Below, in pieces: positions 21,586 through 32,000 of a stretch of 57,500 nucleotides of DNA. The stretch is from contig CAUYUJ010002741.1 in NCBI GenBank assembly GCA_963575745.1, positions 15,001 to 72,500 of the forward strand, in the 5' to 3' direction. The position numbers and the translations under genes are program-made. The stretch comes from Prorocentrum cordatum (taxonomy: Eukaryota > Sar > Dinophyceae > Prorocentrales > Prorocentraceae). Within the stretch, counting starts at the first letter, position 1; each line of letters begins with the position of its first letter. The notes under the pieces are model-generated. The model was not told where the DNA came from. It did no database searches and saw only the letters and a list, made by a program, of their open reading frames with translations.

Positions 21586-22221
21586 AAGCGACATGGACCA
21601 GTGGCGATGTCGGACAGTTCGCTCGGCAATGTGATGAGCGACGGCGCGCCGTTGCAGCCGGGTCCGTCCACGGAGATGATTGGTTCGCAAGGGGGCTACC
21701 TGATCTCGTTCGCGGACACGGAGCTCGTGGGCGACGGCGCGGGCAGGTTCTCGCTGCTGCAGGGGCGGAGTCACATGCTGAAGCGCGCTGCGAGGAGCTC
21801 CTGCGCGGCGGAGGTCATCGCGATTGGAGATGCAGTTGGCGGCGGAGGTTATCGCGATTGGAGGTAAAGGCTCAAGGTGCACGTGATCTGTTGGCGGAGA
21901 TGCTCTACGGACCAGCGCCGCGAGGTGCTGGAATACGATTCTCGGGCGGGCAGATTCCGATGACGGTCGTCCCGGACTCGCAGGGCGGACGCGACAGGCC
22001 CATCTCGGGTGAACCGCGAGTTTGCCAGCACCCGTGAGATACTGGATCGACCCCGGACGACGGTGCGATGGATAGACGGCGCGAACGTGCTGAGCGACGT
22101 GCTGACCGAGGATATGCCAGCTGACCATCTTCGTGACACGCTGGCTCGAGGCGCGCGGAGCATCGAGCTTCGAGAAGAAATGGTGAAGACGGCGAGGCGC
22201 GTTGCACGTGAGCGCTGGTAA
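21586..22221 (+). pseudogene. Element 2 RNase H remnant
   Basis: MSDSSLGNVMSDGAP supplies the first Asp. SQGGYLISFADTELV, RFSLLQGRSHMLKRAARSS and CAAE supply the strand and the catalytic Glu typical of Copia RNase H. After a frame break, RWIDGANVLSDVLT (about 22066) is the closing 'W(V/I)...MLADALTK' signature. The domain would remove RNA from RNA-DNA hybrids during cDNA synthesis. Confidence 0.7.
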
Positions 22222-22611
22222 GCGAGGATGAAGGAGTTGGCTCAGAACGGAGTTTTCACCCCTTGTGCGTTGGCACCATAATCGTCCATATTGGACCTTC
22301 TTGTTTGTTTATTTTAATTCTCTTGCTCTCTCAACCCCGCAAGTGCAGTGCCGAGGCCGTTGCAGATTGTTCGCGCGCTCGAGCTTTAGTGCGTGGATCT
22401 TTATTTTTAGTGTCCAAGTCCTCGGAGTGCTGATATCCGATGGGCGGACGAGCCCGATGATCAAGACAGTGCCATCTACCCATGACGCCGGCTGCTGACG
22501 GCGTTCATACTTCATAATTGCTACCAGCACGCGTTATTCACGATGCTTGCCCCCTGACGAGACTTGGATTTGAGCTAGCGACGGGCTCGAATCTGCAGAG
22601 TTGAAGATCCG

Positions 22612-22850
22612 CGTTGAAAGAAACGCGTGTCTTGCCTGTGTATTTGGCCAGTGGCGTCAGATGCGTTCCGTGTCCTTGTTTGCTCTTGCTCATCCGTTGT
22701 CCCCGCGCGCGCTGTGTCTTAATGTTGCCGACCGCTGCCATTTGGGGCTTCTTGCGACACATTGGTCGACGCCTACAGAAGAGCGCAATCCCCCCTCAAG
22801 CGCTGCCGCGCTCGCCGCCATATCCCGCTGTGGAGCTGGGGGGGAAGGGT
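22612..22850 (+). repeat. 3' LTR of element 2
   Basis: It starts CGTTGAAAGAAACGCG, with the expected first T changed to C, and ends near CTGTGGAGCTGGGGG. It is diverged from the 5' copy by many substitutions, so the insertion is old. Confidence 0.68.
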
Positions 22851-22929
22851 CGCCTGGGCCCGTCGGTCCCGCGGCGCGCCCCGGCGCCGCCGCCCTAGCG
22901 CACGCCCCTCCTCGAGGCTCTATTAGGGG

Positions 22930-23745
22930 GTGGCGCGACGCAGGGCCGAGGCGGCGCTGCAGCAGCGCGCGGCGCGGGAGGCGGGGGCCAAGAAGTGGTG
23001 CGATGAGTTTGTGGAGGGTGCTGCGTCGGCAGCGCGGTGGAAATTTGACCAGAAGAAGGAGTGGCTGCACGAGCTCGCGTCGGAGCTCCCGCGCGCTGGT
23101 AGCGGCGGAGTCCGGCCCCCCGTGGCGGAGGGTTGTTTGGGCAGCAACGGCCAACAAGTCCAAATCATGTGTCCCCAGCTGGAGGGGAGCGAGGGCTTTG
23201 CCGAAGTGGAAATCATCGAGGGAGACGGGTTCAGTCTAGACGACGTGGACGTCGAAGAGGCGGGCCGCCATCGCTGGGAAGAGCTCGAAACCACGCGCAG
23301 ACGCTCGGCCAAGATATCAGCAGGCGGCCGCGGCAGCAGTGGGCCTCGCGGCCTAGAACACCCAGAGGCTTCGCGAGGAGACCGCCGCGCTCCAGAAGCA
23401 GATGCACGCCAAGAAGCGGCGCGTCGCCTCCGCGGACGTCGAGGTCCCAGGCAGGCCCCGAGAAGGCGAAGCGGGCCCACCCTTGGATCGGGCCACGGCG
23501 CCGGGCCTGAGTCGGGCCTGGTGGCGCCAGCAGCCGCCGCGGCCAGCGGCGCCCCAGCTGCGGGCTCGGGCGGCCCTCGAGGGGCTACGAACGGCGGCCC
23601 TCTCCTGCAGAAGCTGCCGCGGCTTCAGCTGGCCACGGCGACCCCGCTGGGGTCGCGGCCCTGCTGCGGGGGGCCCGCGAGGCCCATGCAGCTCAGGCGC
23701 CGGTCTGAGGGGCGAGATCCGCCGGTGATTTTGGGGGTAAAGTGA
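22930..23745 (+). pseudogene. LINE D: first open frame, continued after LTR element 2
   Basis: An open frame of about 270 codons begins MARRRAEAALQQRAAREAG, a charged coiled-coil-like start. It continues with KKWCDEFVEGAASAARWKFD and an acidic segment (EVEIIEGDGFSLDDVDVEEA), and ends in Arg/Gly-rich sequence. No family was recognised. Its place directly upstream of a LINE endonuclease fits a LINE ORF1 that binds RNA, but that role is inferred from position only. Confidence 0.4.
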
Positions 23746-24339
23746 TATGGAGCGCGCGGGGCTCGTGCGCGCGCCTCTCTCCGCCGGCGCCTGGCCGAGG
23801 TGGAACTCGCCAGCTTCGTCGGGGCCGTTGGCTGCTTCGAGGTGGCCTTTGTCTTTTTTTCGCCGCGGGCGTCGACGGGCGCGTCGACGGCGGCATCTTC
23901 TTCGCCTTGGACCTGCTCGGCGGCGGCGCGGCGCCCCCATGTGCCCGGCATTCCCGAGGCGGCTGCGGCAGCCCCGGGCAGCGCGTCGTCGCGCGGCCCC
24001 CCTCCTTCAACCAGCTCGCCGATTGCAGCGTCCTCGACCGAGCTGCGGATTGCCGCCTGCAATTCGCATGCGTGGGCTGCGGGGAAGGTTTCAGAGTTGG
24101 CCACAGACGAGCATGTCAAATCCGACGCCGTGTTTTGCCGAGAACATCGGCTCGCAGAGTTGCAGGTTCCCGCGCCGCGGACTTGGGCGCGCGCGGCCGG
24201 CCATGCGTCGACCTTTGTGCAAGGTGCGTCTGCGGGGCAGCGCGCGAAGTCCGACGGCGCAGCGATCTCGGTCAAGTCGCACCTTGCGTCGCAGATTTAA
24301 TGGGTATCTCTCGGAGCTGATCGCTATTTTTAAGACCGT

Positions 24340-24817
24340 GTGAGCTTGTGTGGCCGCGGCGGGGATCCTCTTTGCGACGAGCTGAGGATTGGAACGTCGA
24401 CGCAGAAGATTCACGCACGGCCAGGTGGACATCTGGTTGGGGACTTCGACCGCAAGTCCTCCTGGAATGACTTGCGACGACAAGTGCTACGACTACATTG
24501 TCGCGGGCGCTTGCTTCGATCATTGCAAACGCGAGGGTCGCGGCATCATAGTTGCGGCCGCGCCAGGCGCATGGGCCGCGGCTGCGCGGGTGTGCCAGCG
24601 GGAGCAAGGTCTGGCATCGCATTGTGCCTGCGATGTCCCCGCTGCCTTGCTCGGAGAAGGGCGACGAGGCCATGGGGGTTGGCGCTCCTGGAGCGGTCCT
24701 GACCCTCTAGAGGCCGCCTGCAGATGGTTCGTCGCTGCGAACAGGCCTTGTGAAGTCCACCGAGCGGTGGACTCAGAGCACCTCGGTCGTTCGAAGGGGC
24801 GCCAGGTGCAGCGCTGA
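24340..24817 (+). pseudogene. LINE D endonuclease (EEP family) remnant
   Basis: PGGHLVGDFDRKSSWNDL resembles the 'GDFN' strand of exonuclease-endonuclease-phosphatase domains. A second frame about 60 bases downstream has CYDYIVAGACFDHCKRE, resembling the '(S)xxDYxxv' segment that carries a catalytic Asp. No clear final 'SDH' motif remains. In a LINE this domain nicks target DNA to prime reverse transcription. Several frameshifts are present. Confidence 0.55.
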
Positions 24818-25439
24818 CTACGCGGGCGGCCCGGGGCCAAGGGCTCCGCCGGCGCTGCAACCTCGCCGCGCAGCGCTGGCCGTCGACGCGCGGGCTCGCG
24901 CTGACGTTTTAAGACCCCAGGCGAATGGGCCCCGTTTGTTTGCTGCAGCTGCAAAGCTCAACCACCTCTTTGAAGGCGCCCTCGTGGAGGCTCTCCTCGA
25001 GCACTCCGTGGCTTTCTTTGTCGCGTCGCTGGGCGTCGAGTCCTCCAGAGCAGCCGCTGCGGAGCGGTGCGAGAGGCTGCCGCGGGCGGTGCAAGTGGCT
25101 GCCGCGGGCCGTGGGAAGTGGAGCTCCTGGGCCCAAGCGTCGGTTGAGCGAGGGGCTCGGCCTGCCCCGCAGCGCGCGAACCGCCGCGCGGCGCTGCCCC
25201 TGCTGGTCGCCGCTGATCTGGGGGAGGAGTATGCGGAGCGTCTCGCCCTTCGCGCAGCTTCTGGTCGGGCTGCAGGCTTTCGACCAGACTTTGGAGGAGC
25301 GGCTTGCAATCGGGGGCAAGCCGCCCTCGGGGTCGGAGCAGCCGCCCGCGGGGCGGATGGTGGATTCGGATCCCCCGCCCATCAACGCTAAGTAGGTTCT
25401 CGAGGCGGCGAAGACATTCAGTTCTTCCACGGGGTCCAG

Positions 25440-26497
25440 TTGAGATTATTTTGCCCTCCGCCCTCAGTTGCAATTGCCGCTGCCGCTTGGCGCGGCCTTT
25501 GCCGGCGTCTTGACGGCGTGGGAACGTCGCCCCGCAGGCGCGGCCACATGCGGCGAATGCTTGTGGTCGTTTTAGAGAGCCAGCGGTGGGATCAGGCCCA
25601 TTTGCTTGCTCCTGCTCTGGACCAGAGTCTGGGACCGCGTCCGCCTCTGGCTGCGCTCGGAATGGGAGCGCTCGGTTGACGCGAAGCTTGTCTGGGGGAT
25701 GAGCTCAAGCACAGCCCGCGACAAGAGCGCGCGGGCGCGCGACGCCCTGGCGGCGCGCGCGCAGCTTGCACAGCCTGGTCGCCAGCAGTCTATTTTCTGA
25801 TGCTCGCAAGTCCTATGAACGCATCGGCCACGGAGACTTCCCGGGAGCCGCCCGCCAAGCCGATTCCCCCTTGCCCCTTCTCAGAGCCTCGAGTGTCCTT
25901 GTATCGGGTCTCTCGCAGCGTGTCCTGGCAGGGGGCTGTGAGCCGCTTCGTTATCCTTAACGGGGCCTTGATCGCGGGTTGTTCCGTCGCGACTTCCGTC
26001 GCGCGCCGACCTTTGTTCGGGCGCCTTCGCAAGGTCGCCTCGACGTGCCGGGCGGCCTGCCTCTAGAGCGCCATCGATGGCGTCTCGTTTCAGGCACTTG
26101 GCGGGGCGGCGGCAGCGCGGCGCGACATGGGCTTGCACGTGACCAAGTCTCTGGCGAGTTTCAGGCCAAGAGGGTGCTCATCGCCGGGAAAAAGACGGGG
26201 ATCAGGCCTTCCTCCCTCGAGGCCGCGGAGGGCCTTCTCGAGGGGTGCGGCCTCCCAGCCTTTGCTTTCTGCCGGGTGCGCCGCGACCTCGTTGGCGACG
26301 CGACAGACGGCACTCGTCGTCGTGTCACTACCCGGCAGGAGAGGTGTTCTGATGTCCGGAGGGAATTTTCCAGGGTCGTGGTTGATCTGGCAATTCTTCT
26401 AGAGTTGCCCATTTCGCTGGGGCCCTCTGGGTGGCCGGCGCCCTGGTCTTCCAGACGGCAAGTTTGCGAATTTGCGCGTAGCCGCTGCGCGCGCTGA
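25440..26497 (+). pseudogene. LINE D reverse transcriptase remnant
   Basis: About 25795-25830 reads SDARKSYERIGHGDF, the first catalytic Asp region ('D..K.yd/e') of LINE reverse transcriptases. In another frame, VSLYRVSRSVSWQGAVSRF and NGALIAGCSVATSVAR follow, the strand and 'G..QG..ls' equivalent. The expected YxDD box falls at about 26070 and reads AIDG, so the second catalytic Asp is lost. KRVLIAGKKTGIRPSSLEA, then RDLVGDATDGTRRR, fits the start of the thumb. At least three frame changes are needed, so the copy is inactive. Confidence 0.65.
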
Positions 26498-27166
26498 GGG
26501 TCGCTTGCCCAGGGGGTGCTCTCTCGGGTTGGCGTCGATGTGCGCGCTCGGGGGCTGAGCGAGGGACGCCCTTGCGCAGGTGACATCCGATGCCGCGAAA
26601 TCGTGCGCTTATATTGCGGGGCAGTCGCCTCTCCGACGCGGTCTTGCGGGCTTTGTTGAATTCGGGATTTGCCTCGGCAGCAACACCGAAGCCTTGGGTT
26701 GTGGTCCAGGATCCCATGCTCTCCCATGTCAGGGGTGGGTCGCCTTTTTCAGTTCCCTGGAGGCTCAGGGAAGCCTCCGATCAGGAGTGGGACCTCCTGT
26801 CTCCCCTGGACGCTTAGCCAGGCGGGCAAGGTTCGTTGCGTGTCGCAGCTCCGACGAGGACGCCCGTGCCAAGATCTGGTCAAGGCGAGCCTGGCGCGGA
26901 GAGTTTTTTTTCTGGCGGGCACTCAATGAACTCCGGTATCACGGAATCGAGGATTCGAGCGAGGTGGGGGCGGGGGGGGGGCTTGGCGATTCAGACAGCA
27001 ACGCGCTCTCAGAGGCCGTGTCAGGGGCCTTCACCGGTGCGAATACCGCAAGCATGTGCGCGACCAACAGTCGGCACGATGTGTGCTCGTATGGGTGCCT
27101 CCAGGCTTCCGGCTTGAACGAAGGGGAGGCACGGAACCTCGGCCGCAAGTTTCGTGTCAATCAGTA
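26498..27166 (+). pseudogene. LINE D region downstream of the reverse transcriptase
   Basis: The frames continue on the same strand with weak LINE-like features (SCAYIAGQSPLRRGLAGF, then KIWSRRAWRGEFFFWRAL). The last open frame ends at a TAG at 27165-27167. No RNase H or Cys knuckle was recognised. A TCC tract begins 190 bases later on the same strand. Confidence 0.35.
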
Positions 27167-27359
27167 GGCCGTCGACCTGCCAGTAAAGAATAATGACAAG
27201 TTGTTTTTCCAAGCGGGGCCCAGTACTTGGCCCCTGGCAAAGATTGACCTCTTGCCAGGGTGTCAGAAAAAGGGTCCTTTCCGATGGGCCCCCACCTGGG
27301 GCAATTTAGATTCGTCGGACCATCTCTTTCTTTTTCTCTTTCCCATCAGTGGCGTGTCC

Positions 27360-27455
27360 CCCTCCTCGTCCTCCTCCTCCTCCTCTTCCTCCCCGTCTTC
27401 TTCTTCCTCCTCCTCCTCCTCCTCCTGCTCCTCCTCCTCCTCCTCCTCCTCCCCG
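27360..27455. repeat. (TCC)n microsatellite
   Basis: TCC triplets lie on the coding strand just after the end of LINE D. Confidence 0.9.
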
Positions 27456-27521
27456 ATTTCCTCCTCATCATCCCTCGTTCCCCTCCGTCCTCCCCCTTCC
27501 TCCGTCTTCCGGAGAAGCCCA

Positions 27522-27650
27522 GGTGTCGAAGGCCGTTGATCTGAACACGATGCGCTTGGCCAGGGGCACAGAGGAGTACGCGGCGCGTTGGCTGGCCAAA
27601 GGCACCCTGTCCGGAGGGCTCCACCAGTGCATTGCCACGACACTTCCTCA
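27522..27650 (+). CDS. Candidate exon, function unknown
   Basis: After a pyrimidine tract and the acceptor-like CCCAG, a short stretch reads VSKAVDLNTMRLARGTEEYA then ARWLAKGTLSGGLHQCIA. Its composition is like a real protein and unlike the flanking poly-Ser/Pro frames. No family was recognised. The 3' limit is unknown, and it could equally be part of a decayed retroelement. Confidence 0.25.
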
Positions 27651-28069
27651 GCTTCCTCGCTTCATCATTCCCCTCATCATCGTCCGCTTCTTCCCTTTCC
27701 TGCCCCTGCTGTTGCTGCTGTTGCTGCTTGTCGCCTCTTCTTCCGCCCTTTTACTACGTCTGCTCTGATGAATATTGTCTGGGCAAGGGTGGTATGGGGT
27801 GTTGGTTTGGGTGTGGGTCCATCTGCTGTAAGATAAGTGCTGCAGGAACGCCGTGCGAATTCTTCTGGGCATGCGATGGGAATCTGGTAAGATATTGTGC
27901 ACGAGTGGTATTTGCTCACGATATCCGTACTACTGCGGCGTTGAAGTTCAATTCCCAGGAGCCCACTTCCCATGAGTCCACATCTCAGGAGCCCACTTCC
28001 CAGGAACCCAGACGAGGCAGGGTCTGGGACTCTCCATCCGCAGCCTTTGGGGGCGCTCCCATGCGGGGG

Positions 28070-28376
28070 GGGGGGACTGGAGGAGGAGGAGGAGGACGAG
28101 GAGGAGGAGGAGGAGGAGGAGAACAAGGAGGAGGAGGGGGAGGAGGAGGAGGAGGAGGGGGAGGAGGAGGAGGAGGAGGAGAAGCGGAGGAGGAGGAGGA
28201 GGAGGAGGAGGAGGAGGAGGAGGAGGAGGAGGAGGAGGAGGAGGGGGAGGGGAGGAGGAGGAGGAGGAGGAGGAGGAGGAGGATGAGGAAGAGGAGGAGG
28301 AGGAGGAGGGAGGAGGAGGAGGAGGAGGGAGGAGGAGGTGGAGGAGGAGGAGGAGGAGGAGGAGGAGGAGGTGGAC
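28070..28376. repeat. 300 bp (GGA)n tract
   Basis: GGA triplets with GGGGGA and AGCGGA interruptions. It lies on the plus strand, so the TCC strand is the coding strand of LINE B next to it. The 150 bases to its right are unique and unassigned. Confidence 0.95.
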
Positions 28377-28524
28377 CAGCACGCATCCTGAAAGGGGGTT
28401 CTGCCGTCTTGGCTGCAATCGCGCAGCGGCACGGAGGCGCGGGACGCGCCTGGGAGATCTGGTTGGCGAGATTGGGCCGCGCGCGGGGGGGTCACTCTCC
28501 CCGCGCGCGCTCCCCGCTCCAGCC

Positions 28525-28845
28525 CTACCTACCCTCCTCCCTCTCCTGCTCCTGCTGCTCCTGGGCTAAATCTGCCAGGAGCTGGGCCAGGGGGATGAAG
28601 GGGCGAAGCTGCACTCTGGGCTTCTTAGGGTGCCTTCCTTGACACATCTCATTCCATGCATACTTGGATCCACGCTTCTGGGCGTCCGAAAAGCGCCTTG
28701 GACAAAAGCTGGACAAATTACGCGGATTCGAGACCGCATAAGCTCCACAAGTCTGACAAGCAATGATGAAGCTCTCGCCTGTCTCAACATCGGCCACCAC
28801 CAGCGTGTGGCCGTGACTGCCAGCAGCGAGGGTTTGCCAGTGCAC
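28525..28845 (-). pseudogene. LINE B C-terminal Cys-rich domain
   Basis: GHTLVVADVETGESFIIAC, then QTCGAYAVSNPRNLSSFC and later CQGRHPKKPRVQL make an H...C-x2-C-G-x-Y...C...G-R-HPK pattern that matches the C-terminal domain of LINE A. A second, weaker copy precedes it (SGWARKLCKTRALSEARKEA with a later Cys), as in LINE A. The role is unknown; zinc and nucleic acid binding is plausible. The frame is shifted from the RNase H. Confidence 0.65.
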
Positions 28846-29179
28846 TTCTCGTTGAGCCTGGCTTCTTTCCGCGCCTCAGAAAGCGCCCTCGTCTTGCACA
28901 GCTTGCGAGCCCATCCCGAAGGCTCCAAGTCCAATCATGCACCACACGACCCCCAGATACCACAGGGGGGCGGGGAGGAGGGTGCACAAGATTGGAGCCA
29001 GGGGCGGATGCAGCCCCAACAGGGGGATTATTCGATTTGTTCGGTTTGGCCAATGCTTTGCCCCCAGGCTTGGAGGCAACCGGAGACCACTTTGGCAAGA
29101 CCTTACAAGCATAGTGTAGAAAACGTTGCAACACCTTGAAACCCGATTCTGTCTGTTGACCGTCAGCAGGGGAGGGTTG

Positions 29180-29670
29180 CAACAGCTCGTTGGCCGCCCA
29201 CTTCGCCCACCGATCGGCCTCGGCGTTTCCCGAAGCATGCCGCTATTTCTCGGTGTGGGGCTCTGAATTGGAGAGCTTATGATGCGACTTGACTTTGATC
29301 AGGTCGATGTCCCGGCTCCAGCCGGCACAACCTTCAATGAGCAATTTGAGTCCAGAACAAAAACCTTTAGGGGACAGACCTGGGGCGTGCAGACTGCATG
29401 TGCCAGTGTAGTCGAGGCCGAGATGGTACTTCAAAATTTGACCGCGGCGTATGCAGCTAAGAATTCTGCCGCGGGTAAGGTCTGAGGCAAAACTCTACCA
29501 ACAGGGCCCGCTAACGCAGCTATGGCTTCACCCGTGGCAGGGTCAAAGACTACAACAGGCCATCCCGCTCGGTGGTAACACTTAGGCCCTACTTTAAAGC
29601 ACGATCCGTCTAGGTACAAGTTGCTCTGCGGGGCTTGGGCTAGAGTGGTGTTCGGGTCAAACGCCCACAA
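29180..29670 (-). pseudogene. LINE B RNase H
   Basis: The first frame has SNLYLDGSCFK (first Asp), HRAGWPVVVFD, then TLPAAEFLAAYAAVKF (catalytic Glu helix). After a frameshift near 29434 come LGLDYTGTCSLHAP (third Asp) and IDLIKVKSHHKL. An in-frame TAG near 29242 interrupts before RHASGNAEADRWAKWAANE, the closing helix with the last acidic residue. The domain would remove the RNA strand after target-primed reverse transcription. One frameshift and one stop make it inactive. Confidence 0.8.
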
Positions 29671-29796
29671 GGTCGCATTTTCGAGACCAAGCCCTGCTGG
29701 GGCATTGACATCAAACTTTACCTTGACGTCCAGACCCGCCTGAAGATGAGTCCAGTCCGCATTCTTGAGAGCATCGATATCTTCAAACTGAAATGC

Positions 29797-30054
29797 TCAG
29801 CTCGCTCGGCCGCCGAAAGGACGCATTCGAACAGTCTGATACATGCTGTCATGCTCGTGCCCGCACGGGCACTTGCAGTCCACCTCATAACCCGCCTCTC
29901 GAAGACCAACCTTGGTCCATTTACTCCGGGAGAGGAAGGCGAGGAGGATGGAACTCTCCCGAGGGGTACGAGAAGGGGAGTTGAGGACGCTGAGGGCAGC
30001 AGAAACGCAGACGTGATCCCCCACCCACCCCAGTCGCTCGCTCGCTTGCTCCAC
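29797..30054 (-). pseudogene. LINE B Cys-His knuckle between reverse transcriptase and RNase H
   Basis: WTKVGLREAGYEVDCKCPCG followed by HEHDSMYQTVRMRP gives a C-x-C-x-C-G...H pattern, like the small zinc-binding segment that follows the thumb in many LINE pols. It is in a different frame from the preceding reverse transcriptase, so at least one frameshift lies near 30100. Confidence 0.6.
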
Positions 30055-30153
30055 CAGCCTGTCCCGCCATGACTTCTGCAGCGCGGCGGAGAGGAAGGCG
30101 GGCGAGACCGAGGTGAGGGGAAAGAGTGAGCCATCCCTGTCCGAAAACTCGAA

Positions 30154-32000
30154 CTAACTAACGGCCTTCCAACCAAGTCTGCTGAGCGAGAGAAGGCATG
30201 CTCCGAAGGGGCCCCTGGAGTCCAACCACCTCTTGGGGGGAGCAGCCAAAATGGGGGCAACTAAATCCCTAAGTTCGGGCAGGGTGATTCCTCTGTCTCG
30301 CGCAGTGGAAGCTCTCCACACGATCTCTGCCCAGGTTAAACACGGCCCAACTCCCACCCTCCAAGTGGGATCATTGATGAGGAGGAGGAAGAGGAGGAGG
30401 AGGAGGAAGAGGAGGAGGAGGCTGAGGGAGCGAGATCTAGTGGAGCATCGCGGGCCCACGGCCTTCAGAAACGTGGATTGGATGCCCCTCACTTCGTTGT
30501 CATCAGCTTCTAGAACCTCCGTGCCGTAGTGTCCTGCCTGCTGGAGTCCTCCGGCATACAGCTTGCTGATGTTGGCTCCCCCAGCTCTGAGCGACGAGAG
30601 TCGACCTAGTCTTTCGCGAAGGTTTTGGTGCCGTTCAATGGCCTTGGGCCGGTGCTTTTTCATATTGCGCTTCCGGTCAACAAAGTAATCGATGCCAAGA
30701 TTGGGGGCAGAAACTCCCGGCTGGCCTCCTTGGGGCCCCAAGGCTTTAGCTAGCTTCTGCCTCAGCGTGTCCGACGACGCAAGGACGACAGACTTGTGGT
30801 CGGCGATGCTGCATTGCAACTTGTCGACAATCAGATCCCTTAAATCTTGGGCGGGCAGGACCGTGAACATGGATTGGCTCTGGACTTGCTGAAGGAAGTC
30901 GTCGATGAAGACGCTTAAGTGGACGTCGCTGTGCCTGGACTGCCAAGCCGAAAGGTCGTCAACACAATAAGCTTGGATGAGAAACATAGCAAAACTGGCC
31001 CTAGCAGGCAGCCTCCTTGTGGCATACCCTGCGTGAGCGACAAGCGTAGCATACGATACCAGGCGCTGGAACTTGTGCTGGTTGAGAATCACAGCCAAGA
31101 TGTGTGTGTGTTGAAGCTGTGTTTCTTGGCCTTGACAAAAAGAACATCTGGAGACACGTGCTCGTAGTAGTGAGACAAGTCCCACATGACAGCGCCCGTG
31201 TGCAGCACGGGCTTGACGTACTGTGCTGTCTGGCGCGGGCCCACAGTCTATAGGAGCTGGGGAACATGCCGATTCCTCTGTACTGCGGCTTGTCCCCAAC
31301 ACTCTTATGTTTGGGGGTGAGGACAGTCAGGACAGCTCCGAGAGACGAAGGAAATGTACCCAGCGATTCGACCAGGGCGAAAAGAGAGGCCACAATCTGC
31401 AGGCCTTCGTCACCGATCTTGGTAAAATGAACGGGGTGGAAGCCATCCCAAGTCATGCTGGCGCGCTTAGGGAAAGTGCGGGCTGCGGATTTGATCTGCT
31501 GGGGCGTTAAATTGTCGAGGACTTTATCTTTCGACTCCCCCTCGAACATCGGGCCCTCGTGTGACTGGGACCGCCAGAGCTCCTGCAGCCGACCGGCTTC
31601 GGCCTGCAACATGTGACTGGGCCTCCCCGACCACCTCCCTCCGTGTTTGGCGGCCTGCGGCCGCCATGGGGCGTGGGAGCGGGAGTAGGCGTGTGCTTTA
31701 CTTGCCCATCCTTGCATCGCCGTGGCGACACAGTCCCTCCACTGCTTGGTGCTGTCCACCATGCTCTGCCTCTCCTCCTTGCTGGTGTTATCCTCCAGCT
31801 CCTCCAAGAAGTCTGAAAGCATGCGATCACCTAGATCAGGATTCAGGTTGTCAGCCTGCGCATCGATGCCGACAGCCATGAGGACGTTGCGACACGAGTC
31901 GAGAAACTGCTGAAGACTACCTGAGCTGCTGAACTGCTGGTGCGGGTCTTGCACATCCTCCAGGGCCCACTGGACCTCATTTTCGTGAACCCCCGGGCCA
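30154..32000 (-). pseudogene. LINE B reverse transcriptase
   Basis: The first half (about 31260-32000, one frame) has a linker and then TWDGFHPVHFTKIGDEGL, FPSSLGAVLTVLTPK and PQYRGIGMFPSSYRLWARAR, the fingers and first palm motifs of LINE reverse transcriptases. The frame is lost near 31240. The second half (30154-31090, another frame) has HLSVFIDDFLQQVQ, with an intact F-x-DD catalytic pair, then DHKSVVLASS and LGIDYFVDRKR of the following palm motifs, and the thumb. A TCC expansion at 30376-30425 adds a Leu/Phe run between RSRSLS and NDPTWRVGV without breaking the frame. Confidence 0.82.
30376..30425. repeat. Microsatellite inside the LINE B coding region
   Basis: It is GGA on the plus strand and TCC on the coding strand. 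It reads as Leu with a few Phe and leaves the reading frame open on both sides. Confidence 0.88.

Larger units (their letters stand above)
15201..22850 (+). mobile_element. LTR retrotransposon element 2 (Copia-like), decayed
   Basis: Two direct repeats of about 240-260 bp bracket remnants of integrase, reverse transcriptase and RNase H in that order on the plus strand. Integrase before reverse transcriptase is the Copia (Ty1) order. Every domain is broken by several frameshifts. Exact LTR ends and a target-site duplication could not be settled. The 15.46-18.4 kb interval, where gag and protease should lie, has no recognisable domain. Confidence 0.72.

Noticed and set aside
22585-22600. GGGCTCGAATC as a tRNA-like B box of a SINE
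   Set aside because: No matching A box or cloverleaf partner was found, and the stretch lies just ahead of the element 2 3' LTR.
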